Position numbers and translations under genes: made by a program. From an uncultured Novosphingobium sp. (GTDB taxonomy: Bacteria > Pseudomonadota > Alphaproteobacteria > Sphingomonadales > Sphingomonadaceae), in NCBI GenBank assembly GCA_937897535.1, contig CALCQB010000284.1, forward strand, positions 1-46,382: 46,382 bases of DNA. The letters run 5' to 3'. Below are positions 16,525 through 24,214 of this stretch, one piece after another (position 1 is the first letter of the stretch; each line of letters opens with the position of its first letter). The notes under the pieces are model-generated. The model was given only the letters and a program-made list of their open reading frames with translations. It was not told the origin of the DNA and did no database searches.

Positions 16525-17265
16525 TTAGCCCAACTCCACGCACCCGCCATCGACGTAGAGGTCGACCCCATTGATGAAGCTGGCCTCGTTGCTGGCGAGG
16601 AACAGCACGGCGGCGGCGATCTCATCGCTCGTCCCCATCCGCCCGATCGGGACCACGTCCGAAAGCATCGCGCGCATCCCCGCGATCTCCGCCTCGCTCG
16701 CGCCGCGTTTGAAGATTTCGGTATCGGTCGGGCCGGGCGAGACCATGTTGACTCGAATCCGGCGCGGCAACAATTCCTTGGCCAGGATCCGCGCCATCGC
16801 GCGCAGCCCGGCCTTGGCTGCGGCATAGGCGATATTGCCCGGCACCGCCGCGACCGAGCCGATCGAGCCGGTGATCACGATGCTGCCGCCATCACGCATC
16901 AATGGCAGCGCCGCCTGCACCGCGAAGAACGCCCCGCGCAGATTGACCGAATGGATCCCGTCCCAGAATTCCTCGGTCACGGCCTCGACCGGCGCGAACC
17001 CGCCGACCCCGGCGTTGACGAACAGCACGTCGATCCCGCCCAGCGCCTCGCCGATTTCGGCCATGGCGGCGCGGCTCGCCTCGGGCAGGCCCATGTCGCT
17101 GACGACGCCCAGCGCCTCACATTCCTCAGCCGCTGCGCCAAGCGTTTCGGCGTTGCGCCCGGTCAGCGCGAGCTTGGCCCCCTCGGCCCGGAACATCCGC
17201 GCCGCCGCCAGTCCGATCCCGGCGTTGCCACCCAGGATCGCCACGCATTTGCCAGCGAACCGCAT
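16525..17265 (-). CDS. SDR family oxidoreductase
   Basis: 246-residue SDR from the ATG at 17265, which overlaps the stop of the SnoaL-like gene upstream (ATGA). The cofactor loop is unusual, LGGNAGIGLA instead of TGxxxGIG, but the acidic and glycine positions are kept. FVNAGVGG replaces NNAG, and the active site YAAAK is intact. The C-terminal FINGVDLYVDGGCVEL is the normal SDR end. It is the last gene of a three-gene minus-strand unit with two SnoaL-like proteins, ending at the hairpin repeat. The substrate is unknown; a role in the same aromatic pathway is inferred only from position. Confidence 0.83.
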   Translation of the reverse strand: MRFAGKCVAILGGNAGIGLAAARMFRAEGAKLALTGRNAETLGAAAEECEALGVVSDMGLPEASRAAMAEIGEALGGIDVLFVNAGVGGFAPVEAVTEEFWDGIHSVNLRGAFFAVQAALPLMRDGGSIVITGSIGSVAAVPGNIAYAAAKAGLRAMARILAKELLPRRIRVNMVSPGPTDTEIFKRGASEAEIAGMRAMLSDVVPIGRMGTSDEIAAAVLFLASNEASFINGVDLYVDGGCVELG

Positions 17266-17705
17266 CAGAACATCGTGTTCGTGTTGGCAGCCTTTTCCGG
17301 CACCGGTTGCAGCACGTCCCAGTGTTCGACCACCTTGCAGGCTTTCACCCGCAAGATATCGACCACCGCCATGCCGCGATCGGTTTCGGAAAACCTTCCC
17401 CACGAGTGAACCGCGACCAGATCGCCCTCGGCAATGATCCGCTTGATCTCATAGCGGATTCCGGGGTTGCCCTTGAAGAACGGCTCGAGGAAGCCGATCG
17501 CCGCGTCGCGGCCGGTCGCGGCCATCGGGTTGTGCTGGATATAGCCCGGATCAACCCAGGTTTCGAACGCACCGCGCACGTCCTTCTGGACATAGAACTG
17601 GGTCATGAACGCGGTCACGACCTGCTTGGGCTTGCAGCTTTTGGCTTCAGCGCTCTGGGCAGTCAGGGCCAGGGTGGCGGCGGCGGCGAACAAGGCAAGG
17701 CGCAT
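17265..17705 (-). CDS. SnoaL-like protein with signal peptide
   Basis: 146 residues. The first 21 or so (MRLALFAAAATLALTAQSAEA) form a signal peptide, so the protein should be periplasmic. The remainder is a single SnoaL/NTF2-like domain with YIQHNP near residue 55, FFKGNPGIRYEIKRI and a conserved tail VVDILRV..VEHWDVLQPVPE. The same tail appears in the next gene upstream (17721), so the two are tandem paralogues with different destinations. SnoaL proteins include polyketide cyclases and hydroxylating or hydrolysing enzymes; the HN and HWD positions usually line the pocket. Ribosome-binding site GGGAGAAG. Function unknown. Confidence 0.8.
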   Translation of the reverse strand: MRLALFAAAATLALTAQSAEAKSCKPKQVVTAFMTQFYVQKDVRGAFETWVDPGYIQHNPMAATGRDAAIGFLEPFFKGNPGIRYEIKRIIAEGDLVAVHSWGRFSETDRGMAVVDILRVKACKVVEHWDVLQPVPEKAANTNTMF

Positions 17706-17720
17706 CGGTCTTCTCCCATT

Positions 17721-18110
17721 TCAAAACATCGGCAGCGGATTGAGCGGCTGCTCCGGCACATCCTGCAGCACATCCCAGTGCTCGACAATCTTGCCGTCGG
17801 CGACCCGAAAGATATCGACCACGGCCAAGCCCGGATCGCCGGCGTGGCGGATCACGTGGTGGTGGACGATCACGTGATCGCCATCGACGAAGGCCCGCTT
17901 GAGGTTGTGGGTCCCCTCGGGCGACTGGACCTTCACGAAGTCGAGGAAGTCCTTGAGCGCCTGAACAGTCGGTTCCGCCAGTGACGAATGCTGGATATAA
18001 CCGGGCGCGATGTAGTCATCGACCCTCGCGCTATCCATCGGCATCAGCACATCGCGGTACATTGCCAGGACCAGATCGAGATTGGCCTGTTCGGCGTCCG
18101 TGCGGCTCAT
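17721..18110 (-). CDS. SnoaL-like protein, cytoplasmic paralogue
   Basis: 129 residues with no signal peptide. It is a single SnoaL-like domain: YIQHSSLAEP near residue 38, HHHVIRHAGD near 83 and the terminal VVDIFRV..VEHWDVLQDVPE. It is the first gene of the minus-strand unit SnoaL-SnoaL-SDR and lies 15 nt before the secreted paralogue. A strong GGGGAGAGG ribosome-binding site precedes the ATG. An operator-like palindrome overlapping a TAGAAT -10 box lies at 18131-18145. The pathway step is unknown; pairing of a cytoplasmic and a periplasmic version suggests that the same reaction or ligand is handled on both sides of the inner membrane, which is inference. Confidence 0.8.
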   Translation of the reverse strand: MSRTDAEQANLDLVLAMYRDVLMPMDSARVDDYIAPGYIQHSSLAEPTVQALKDFLDFVKVQSPEGTHNLKRAFVDGDHVIVHHHVIRHAGDPGLAVVDIFRVADGKIVEHWDVLQDVPEQPLNPLPMF

Positions 18111-18130
18111 CGCCTCTCCCCTCTTTCATT

Positions 18131-18145
18131 CTAACAATTGGTAAG
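18131..18145. promoter_or_regulatory. Operator in the divergent spacer before the SnoaL unit
   Basis: CTAACAATTGGTAAG. On the minus strand it reads TACCAATTGTTAGAATGA, sharing the 12-mer TACCAATTGTTA with the site at 14084-14095 and likewise merging into a -10-like box (TAGAAT). It lies between the divergent SnoaL unit and the 284-aa protein gene and could control both. Confidence 0.55.
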
Positions 18146-18191
18146 ATATGCCTCACGCGACAAAGGGCGTAAAGCCCGGATGGGAGAGCGC

Positions 18192-19046
18192 ATGGACCGG
18201 CCTGAACTTTACGGCATTCTCGATTCCTTCCTCGCCGCGCTGCAGGCGCGCGATGCCGGTCGGCTGCCTTGGGCAAGCGCGGTCCGGCACAGCGAGAACA
18301 ACGTGATGCTGGTGCCCGGCGACGGGGTCTGGGCGACAAATACCGGCCTGGGCGAATACGATCTGCGCTTTGCCGATCCGGTCACCGGGCAGGTCGGCTG
18401 GTTCGGCACCGTGATCGAGCCACTCGAAGAATCGGCCTTTTGCCTGCGGATCGGCGTCGATCCCGCCGGCCAGATCGCCGAGGTTGAAATGGTGATCGTG
18501 CGCGATTCGGAATACGGGATGGCGCTTCCCGGCAAGCGGTTCTGGTCCAAGCCGATCCTGGAAAACAAACCCGCCACACCAGCCTCGCGCGAAACCCTGC
18601 ACGAACTGGCCGACGGTTATTTTTCAACGCTGCAACTCAACGACGGGACGATCCACACCCGGTTCAAGTCCGATTGCAACCGGGTCGAGAACGGCGTGCA
18701 GACCACCAACAACCCCGCGCTGAAGCTGTTTCACTGGGCTTCGATGGGCTGCGAAGAGCAATTCAAGCTTGGCATTTACCGCTATGATGATCGCCTGCGC
18801 GGGCGGCGCTTCCCCTTGATCGATGAAGAACGCGGACTGATCTTCGCGTTCGGGTTCATCGATCATTCCGGTCGGCTCGGTCGCTACCAGCTCGCCAATG
18901 GCAACTGGAACGAAAGCCCAATCCGCCGTCCGCACTCGTTCTACCTCGGCGAACTGTTCAAGATCGACCACGGCATGATCGAACAGATCGAGGCCAATTT
19001 CATTTCGGTGCCCTACCACATGCCCAGCCCGTGGGACGCCGCATGA
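18192..19046 (+). CDS. Uncharacterised 284-residue protein of the PQQ dehydrogenase operon
   Basis: I do not recognise a named family. The protein is soluble, lacks a signal peptide, and starts at the ATG at 18192 behind GGGAGAG. An N-terminal helical segment (ELYGILDSFLAALQARD) resembles the start of NTF2/SnoaL-like proteins. It is followed by beta-rich sequence (GVWATNTGLGEYDLRFADP), then LADGYFSTLQLNDG near residue 140, and a second half with NRVENGVQTTNNP. The layout suggests two tandem NTF2-like units, but this is a guess from pattern. The next gene, a PQQ/haem dehydrogenase, overlaps its stop by ATGA, so the two are co-translated. It may be an enzyme of the same substrate pathway. Confidence 0.6.
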   Translation: MDRPELYGILDSFLAALQARDAGRLPWASAVRHSENNVMLVPGDGVWATNTGLGEYDLRFADPVTGQVGWFGTVIEPLEESAFCLRIGVDPAGQIAEVEMVIVRDSEYGMALPGKRFWSKPILENKPATPASRETLHELADGYFSTLQLNDGTIHTRFKSDCNRVENGVQTTNNPALKLFHWASMGCEEQFKLGIYRYDDRLRGRRFPLIDEERGLIFAFGFIDHSGRLGRYQLANGNWNESPIRRPHSFYLGELFKIDHGMIEQIEANFISVPYHMPSPWDAA

Positions 19047-21229
19047 AACGGCTTTTGATCTTCGCCGCTTTCGCACTCAGCGCCTGCGGCCAGTCCGAAA
19101 CCGCGCCGCCGCAGCAGGCAGTCGCGGCCGAGAACTGGACCAATCCCGGCGGCGACAGCGGCAAGACCCACCATTCGGCGCTGACCGACATCAGCCCCGC
19201 CAATATCGGACGGCTCGGGCTCGCCTGGGAAGCCGATCTCGGCACCAACCGCGTGCTTGAAGCCACCCCGGTAGTGGTCGACGGGACCATGTACACCAGC
19301 GGCGTGGCCGGCCGGGCCTATGCCTTCGATGCGGCCAGCGGCAAGGAACTGTGGCGGTTCGAGCCCGAGGTCGACATGCAGGTCAACCGCACCGTCTGCT
19401 GCGATCAGGCCAACCGCGGGGTGGCAGTTTCGGGTGGCAAGGTGTTCGTCGCGACGCTCGACGCCTTCCTCTACGCGCTCGACGCCAGGACCGGGAAAGT
19501 GCTGTGGAAGGCCGATACCCGCGATGGGTCGGGCCGGGGGATCAACTCGACCGGCGCGCCCGAAGTAGCGGGCGACGTGGTGGTAATCGGCAACGGCGGC
19601 GCGGAATACGATGTGCGCGGCTATGTCTCCGCCTTCGGCCTCGCCGATGGCAAGCTGAAGTGGCGGTTCCACACCGTCCCGCGCGATCCCAAACTGGGGC
19701 CGCAGGACCACCCCGATCTCGAAGCCGCAGTCAAGACCTGGGACCCGAACAGCCGCTGGGATATCGGCGGCGGCGGCACCCCGTGGGATGCGATCAACTA
19801 TGACGCCGAAACCGGCTTCGTGATCGTCGGCACCGGCAACGGCGGGCCTTATCACACGATCAAGCGCAGTCCGAAGGGCGGGGATCAGCTCTACCTCTCC
19901 AGCCTGGTCGCGCTCGATGCCAAATCGGGCCGGGTCAAATGGCACTATCAGGAAACCCCGGCCGACAACTGGGATTTCACCGCGACCCAGCCGATGATCC
20001 TGACCCGGATGAAGCTGGCCGGCGAAGACCGCCCGGTGGTGCTCCACGCCCCCAAGAACGGGTTCCTCTACATCATCGACCGGCGCGACGGAAAGCTGCT
20101 CAGCGCCAAGCCGATCGTCCGGCAGAACTGGACCAAGGGGATCGATCCCGCCACCGGCAAGCCGATCCCCAATCCCGAGGCGGCCGACTGGGCCCAAGGG
20201 CCGAAGATCATCTTCCCCGGCACCCCCGGCGCGCGCAACTGGCATCCGGCCAGCTATGACGCTGCCAGCAATACCTACTTCGCCCCGGTCCAGGACATGG
20301 GCAACCTGATCCTGATGCCGCCGGCCGATCCGCCGTTCCAGAAGAACGGGCTGAATACCGCCGCAACGCTGTTCTTCACCGCTGATATCGAACAGAGCCT
20401 GGCGATGCTGCCGCCGCCGCTGGTGGCCCAGATCAAGGCGCTGCCGGCCTGGCAGGAAGTGCTGAAGAACCCGGCCAGCTCCGAACTGCGCGCGATCGAC
20501 CCGACGACCGGGCAGGCCAAGTGGTCGGTCCCGATGGGCGGCTGGCAGGATCGCGGCGGGGTGCTTTCCACCGCCGCGGGCCTGGTGTTCCAGGGCAATC
20601 TCGCCGGGCAACTGCGGGTGTTCGAGGCGAGCACCGGCAAGCTGCTCAAGTCGGTCGAGACCGGCACTTCGATCTTGGCCGCGCCGATGACCTACAAGGT
20701 GAACGGGGTGCAATACGTCGCGGTGATGGCAGCCTGGGGCGGCGGCGGTTATCCCTACGTCCCGCGCTATTCGGCAGCCTACAGCCGCGGCAACCGCGGG
20801 CGGATCCTGGTGTTCAAGCTCGATGGCGGACCGGTTCCGCTGCCCGATCAATTGCCCGAACCGCAGGTCGCTCCGCCCCCGCCGCCGCAACTGCCCGGGG
20901 TTACCCCCGCCACGATCGCGCGCGGGCAGGCGCTGTTCTATTCGGTCGGCTGCGCACTGTGCCATTCGAACCAGCACCGTTCGATCACGCCGGACCTCAG
21001 GCGGATGTCGCCCGAAACCCACGCGGCCTTTGGCGAGATCGTGCTCAAGGGCCAGCGCGTCCCGCTCGGCATGCCGCGCTGGGCCGATTTGCTCAGCACC
21101 GACGACAGCACCGCGATTCACGCCTGGCTGATCGCCGAGCAGGGCAAGGTCCACCGCGAGGAAACCGAGAAACGCAAGCGCGGAATCCCGCTCGATGCGC
21201 CGAGCGCGGCAATTCTGTCCAATTACTGA
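19043..21229 (+). CDS. Quinohaemoprotein (PQQ plus cytochrome c) alcohol dehydrogenase, Ca-type
   Basis: Periplasmic type II alcohol dehydrogenase of 728 residues. The start overlaps the upstream stop (ATGA), and the signal ends in LSAC with Cys15 as a likely lipidated residue. The beta-propeller carries the vicinal disulfide Cys119-Cys120, metal/PQQ ligands Glu188 in GGAEYD and Asn266 in GTGNGG, and catalytic Asp311 in DNWDFTATQ. The residue two after the Asp is Thr313, as in calcium enzymes. The C-terminal cytochrome domain has CALCH (Cys637-His641) and a probable Met677 ligand. It would oxidise an aromatic or side-chain alcohol and pass electrons to the respiratory chain. No PQQ synthesis genes are in the window. 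A DUF3237 gene follows 12 nt later. Confidence 0.9.
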   Translation: MKRLLIFAAFALSACGQSETAPPQQAVAAENWTNPGGDSGKTHHSALTDISPANIGRLGLAWEADLGTNRVLEATPVVVDGTMYTSGVAGRAYAFDAASGKELWRFEPEVDMQVNRTVCCDQANRGVAVSGGKVFVATLDAFLYALDARTGKVLWKADTRDGSGRGINSTGAPEVAGDVVVIGNGGAEYDVRGYVSAFGLADGKLKWRFHTVPRDPKLGPQDHPDLEAAVKTWDPNSRWDIGGGGTPWDAINYDAETGFVIVGTGNGGPYHTIKRSPKGGDQLYLSSLVALDAKSGRVKWHYQETPADNWDFTATQPMILTRMKLAGEDRPVVLHAPKNGFLYIIDRRDGKLLSAKPIVRQNWTKGIDPATGKPIPNPEAADWAQGPKIIFPGTPGARNWHPASYDAASNTYFAPVQDMGNLILMPPADPPFQKNGLNTAATLFFTADIEQSLAMLPPPLVAQIKALPAWQEVLKNPASSELRAIDPTTGQAKWSVPMGGWQDRGGVLSTAAGLVFQGNLAGQLRVFEASTGKLLKSVETGTSILAAPMTYKVNGVQYVAVMAAWGGGGYPYVPRYSAAYSRGNRGRILVFKLDGGPVPLPDQLPEPQVAPPPPPQLPGVTPATIARGQALFYSVGCALCHSNQHRSITPDLRRMSPETHAAFGEIVLKGQRVPLGMPRWADLLSTDDSTAIHAWLIAEQGKVHREETEKRKRGIPLDAPSAAILSNY

Positions 21230-21241
21230 GGAGCAAGGCAA

Positions 21242-21739
21242 ATGGTCAGCACGATGGAACTGCCCGAGCTGGAATTCGCCTTCGCGATCCGGCTGTGGTT
21301 CACCCGGACCAGCATGGTCCCCGACTTGCCCGGCGGCGGTTGGCGCTCTGCGGTCTATCTCGACAGCGGCGAGGTTGAAGGGCCGCTGCTGAACGGCAAG
21401 GCCGTGCCGGGTTCGGGCGGCGACTATGCCCATTTCCGGCCCGACGATACCGCTGTGTTCGATGCGCGATATTTGCTCGAAAGCCATGACGGCGTGACGA
21501 TCTACATGCAGAACAAGGGCTTTCTGTGGGGCCGCAATCCCGACACGATGGCCAAGCTGCGCAAGTGGGCGTTCGAGAATGGCGAGCCGGTGCCGCACGG
21601 CGAATACTACCTCCGCGCCCAGCCCAGCTTCGAAGCCCCGGCCGGCAGCCCCTATGAGTGGATGACCCGGCATATCTTTATCGGGGTCGGCGAGCGCAAG
21701 CCGGACGGCAACTACGTGCGGTATTACCGGCTGACCTGA
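21242..21739 (+). CDS. DUF3237 (UPF0311) family protein
   Basis: 165-residue soluble protein of the DUF3237 family: the opening ELEFAFAIRLWF, the middle GGDYAHFRPDDTAVFDARYLLES and the ending YEWMTRHIFIGVGER..YVRYYRL match the family layout of a small beta-barrel. An ATG at 21254 is an alternative start, but AGGAG sits correctly for 21242. It is the last gene of the 284-aa protein, PQQ dehydrogenase, DUF3237 unit. The family is often found beside aromatic-degradation genes without an assigned reaction. Confidence 0.8.
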   Translation: MVSTMELPELEFAFAIRLWFTRTSMVPDLPGGGWRSAVYLDSGEVEGPLLNGKAVPGSGGDYAHFRPDDTAVFDARYLLESHDGVTIYMQNKGFLWGRNPDTMAKLRKWAFENGEPVPHGEYYLRAQPSFEAPAGSPYEWMTRHIFIGVGERKPDGNYVRYYRLT

Positions 21740-21774
21740 AGCGTTGACCTGAGCGGAGAAATCTGCTCTCAATC

Positions 21775-21788
21775 ATAACAATTGTTAT
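21775..21788. promoter_or_regulatory. Perfect 14-bp operator palindrome before the flavocytochrome operon
   Basis: ATAACAATTGTTAT is a perfect palindrome and the best example of the element seen before other units in this island. Its right end overlaps a -10-like TATAAA (21786-21791), and the start codon is 22 nt downstream. A dimeric repressor here would block RNA polymerase. Confidence 0.65.
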
Positions 21789-21810
21789 AAAAATCGAGAG
21801 GGGAGAGCAC

Positions 21811-23388
21811 GTGAAGCTCACGACACCGCCACGGGTCAGCCCGCAACAGTTCGATACGGCCCTGACCGCCTTTGCCGGGGTGGTCGGCAAGGACTGGGTG
21901 ATGGCCAGCGATGCTGACCGCGATGCCTATTCGGATGCCTATGCCCCCGGCCCGCAGGATCAGTGGCCGGCCAGCGCTGCTGTGGCACCAGCCTCGGTTG
22001 AGGAGGTTCAGTCAATTGTGCGCCTCGCCAACGAGCACAAGACCCCGCTGTGGCCGGTCGCGCGCGGCAAGAACCTGGGCTATGGCACCGCCGCGCCGCG
22101 CATGGCCGGATCGGTGGTGCTCGACCTCGGGCGGATGAACAAGATCCTCGAGCTTGACGACAAGCTGGCCTATTGCGTGGTCGAACCCGGCGTCGGGTTC
22201 TTCGACATGTACGAGGAAATCCAGCGCAAGAAGCTCCCCCTGTGGATGTCGGTGCCGGGCAACGCCTGGGGCTCGATGATCGGCAACGCGCTCGAACACG
22301 GCATTGGTTACACCCCCTATGGCCTCCACGCCCGCAACCTGTGCGGGGTCGAGGCAGTGCTGCCCGACGGCGACCTGGTCCGCACCGGGATGGGCGCGAT
22401 GAAGGACAACCCGTCGTGGAACCTGTTCCCGATGAGCTATGGCCCGACCTGGGACCTGGCCTTCAGCCAATCGAACTTCGGGGTGGTGACCAAGGCCGGG
22501 ATCTGGCTCCAGCCGGCCCCGGAAACTTCGCTCGAGCTGGTCTTCGATATCCCCAAGGCCGAGGATGTGGGCTGGGTGGTCGATACCATCGCCCCGCTCA
22601 AGATCTCCGGCCTGATCGACCAGAACGTGTTCGTGCCGTCATGGCTCGGCAAGATGGTGCTCAAGGGCCAGCGCAAGGACTTCTGGGACAAGCCCGGCGC
22701 GATCCCCGAATGGCGGGTTCAGGAACTGCTCAAGGAGCACAAGCTGGGTTATTGGCAGGTCGCGCTGCGGCTCTATGGCGAAGAACCGGTGGTCAAGGCC
22801 AAGGCCGAGATCATCAAGGCGGCGATGGCGAAAAATCTCAAGGCGCCGCCGGCCGAGCATTGGTGGCGCACCGGCGATCCGATCAACGCCTATGAAACCA
22901 CCATGGGCGTGCCTTCAGCGGTGCCGCTGCAGATGTCCGACTGGATCGGCGGGCGCGGCGCGCACATGGGCTTTTCCCCGGTGGTCCCGGCGACCGGCGA
23001 ACACGTGCTGGGCCAGTTGCAGCGCAGCCAGAAGGTCATCGACAGCTTCGACGTCGATTTCTACGCCAGCTTCACCATCGGCGGACGCTTTGCCAACAAC
23101 GTCAACATGCTGATGTTCGATCGCGATCAGCCCGAGCAGATCGAAACGATGAAGAAGCTGTTCAATGCCCTGATCGATGAAACCGCCAAGGCCGGTTACG
23201 GCGAATACCGCACCCACCTTGGCTGGATGGACCGGGTGATGGATACCTTCAACTTCAACGACGGCGCGCTCCGCCGGTTTAACGAGAAGGTCAAGGACGC
23301 GATCGACCCCAACGGGATCATCGCGCCGGGCAAGCAAGGGGTCTGGCCTGCCGCCTACCGCGATCAGGCGAAGGAGGGCCGGGCATGA
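21811..23388 (+). CDS. FAD-dependent phenol-alkyl hydroxylase/dehydrogenase, VAO/4-cresol dehydrogenase family
   Basis: Flavoprotein of 525 residues starting at GTG behind GGGGAGAG; no signal peptide. The FAD domain has PVARGKNLGYG, with Tyr91 where VAO and PCMH place a phenolate-binding Tyr, and NALEHGIGYTPYG. The C-terminal part has EYRTHL, whose Tyr466-Arg467 match the phenolate-binding Tyr-Arg pair, and DPNGIIAPGKQG. His385 in RGAHMGFSP lies 81 residues before Tyr466, the same spacing as the FAD-linking His422 and Tyr503 of vanillyl-alcohol oxidase, so histidyl-FAD is likely, unlike the tyrosyl-FAD of PchF. The cytochrome c gene that overlaps it (ATGA) marks it as a cytochrome-linked dehydrogenase like 4-cresol methylhydroxylase or eugenol hydroxylase, not an oxidase. 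Confidence 0.87.
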   Translation: MKLTTPPRVSPQQFDTALTAFAGVVGKDWVMASDADRDAYSDAYAPGPQDQWPASAAVAPASVEEVQSIVRLANEHKTPLWPVARGKNLGYGTAAPRMAGSVVLDLGRMNKILELDDKLAYCVVEPGVGFFDMYEEIQRKKLPLWMSVPGNAWGSMIGNALEHGIGYTPYGLHARNLCGVEAVLPDGDLVRTGMGAMKDNPSWNLFPMSYGPTWDLAFSQSNFGVVTKAGIWLQPAPETSLELVFDIPKAEDVGWVVDTIAPLKISGLIDQNVFVPSWLGKMVLKGQRKDFWDKPGAIPEWRVQELLKEHKLGYWQVALRLYGEEPVVKAKAEIIKAAMAKNLKAPPAEHWWRTGDPINAYETTMGVPSAVPLQMSDWIGGRGAHMGFSPVVPATGEHVLGQLQRSQKVIDSFDVDFYASFTIGGRFANNVNMLMFDRDQPEQIETMKKLFNALIDETAKAGYGEYRTHLGWMDRVMDTFNFNDGALRRFNEKVKDAIDPNGIIAPGKQGVWPAAYRDQAKEGRA

Positions 23389-23828
23389 AGCGGGCCGCAA
23401 TGTTCGTCTTGCCGCTCCTCGCACTCGCCGCGTGCAATCGCGGGCCGGAGCAGGCTGACCCCGCCAAGCCGGAACTCGCCAAGGCCGGAGCCCCGGCCGG
23501 TCCGCCGCCCCCGCCGCCCTATCAGATGCGTCCCGCCGCGCCATCCGGGGACCGGACCAAGGCATCGGACGGCAAGCTCGCGTTCGAAGTTCACTGCGGC
23601 TATTGCCATCTGACCGGCGGCATGGGCACCAACCTCCTGACCAAGCAGCGGATGCTGGCGGGTGAGCCACCCGAAAAAGGCCTGCTCGTCAACCGCACCG
23701 ACCTGACCCCGGATTACGTCAAGCAGGTCGTCCGCGGCGGCAAGAACGCGATGCCCGCGCAGACCAGGGTCGACATCACCGACGCCGAACTCGCTGCGGT
23801 CGCGGCCTATCTGGGGAAAGCGAAATGA
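23385..23828 (+). CDS. Cytochrome c subunit of the flavocytochrome
   Basis: 147-residue exported class I cytochrome c. The signal ends in LAAC with Cys17, a likely lipoprotein anchor, followed by a Pro/Ala-rich linker (about residues 24-52). A haem domain has CGYCH (Cys71, Cys74, His75) and a probable axial Met123 in NAMPAQTR. It overlaps the flavoprotein gene by ATGA and is the expected electron acceptor, equivalent in position and size to PchC of 4-cresol methylhydroxylase or the cytochrome of eugenol hydroxylase. The lipid anchor and linker would tether the complex to the inner membrane, a difference from soluble PchC as I recall it. Confidence 0.88.
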   Translation: MKRAAMFVLPLLALAACNRGPEQADPAKPELAKAGAPAGPPPPPPYQMRPAAPSGDRTKASDGKLAFEVHCGYCHLTGGMGTNLLTKQRMLAGEPPEKGLLVNRTDLTPDYVKQVVRGGKNAMPAQTRVDITDAELAAVAAYLGKAK

Positions 23829-24187
23829 GCGGGGTCTCACGCCGGAACGTTTTGAAAGGTGCGGCGGTCGCGGGGGTCGCAACCGCCGTGCCGCTCGGCG
23901 CAGCAGCGCTGGGCGAGCGGCGGCTGGTGGTCTATGACAGCCGCCTGCCTGCCTCGCTGGCTTTCGCCCGGACCGTACCTTCGGCCTACAGCGTCGATCT
24001 GGCCGAAGCCCACGCAACCCGCTTTGCCGTGCTGCGGCAAGCCTTGCCCAAGGGGCTGATCGTCGAAGGGCTGACCCGGAGCAGCGACCTGATCGCGCTG
24101 CGGCATGAACTGGGGCGGCAGGGGCTCCGGCTCAGTTCCGAGGCCGCCGTTGGCGGCCTGTTCCGCTGGACCATGCGGCCGCGCTGA
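23825..24187 (+). CDS. Small Tat-signal protein of the flavocytochrome operon (PchX-like position)
   Basis: 120 residues, start overlapping the cytochrome stop (ATGA). The N-terminus is a clear twin-arginine signal: SRRNVLKG (Arg6-Arg7), then AAVAGVATAVPLGAAALG. The mature part of about 90 residues (VVYDSRLPASLAFARTV and onward) has no cysteine, no obvious catalytic motif and no family I recognise. In the Pseudomonas putida 4-cresol operon an unassigned small gene, pchX, accompanies pchC and pchF; this gene occupies the equivalent niche, although sequence homology is untested. Because the flavoprotein has no signal peptide, a role as a Tat carrier or assembly partner is an attractive inference. 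Confidence 0.7.
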   Translation: MSGVSRRNVLKGAAVAGVATAVPLGAAALGERRLVVYDSRLPASLAFARTVPSAYSVDLAEAHATRFAVLRQALPKGLIVEGLTRSSDLIALRHELGRQGLRLSSEAAVGGLFRWTMRPR

Positions 24188-24214
24188 TTTCCCCATTGGG
24201 CACGAAATGACCGC

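Noticed and set aside
22960..23125. Reading the Asn-Asn pair (429-430) of the VAO-family protein as the lost FAD-linkage site
   Set aside because: Counting back from the conserved Tyr-Arg pair puts the VAO His422 equivalent at His385, which is conserved; the Asn pair aligns with a different His-His of VAO.
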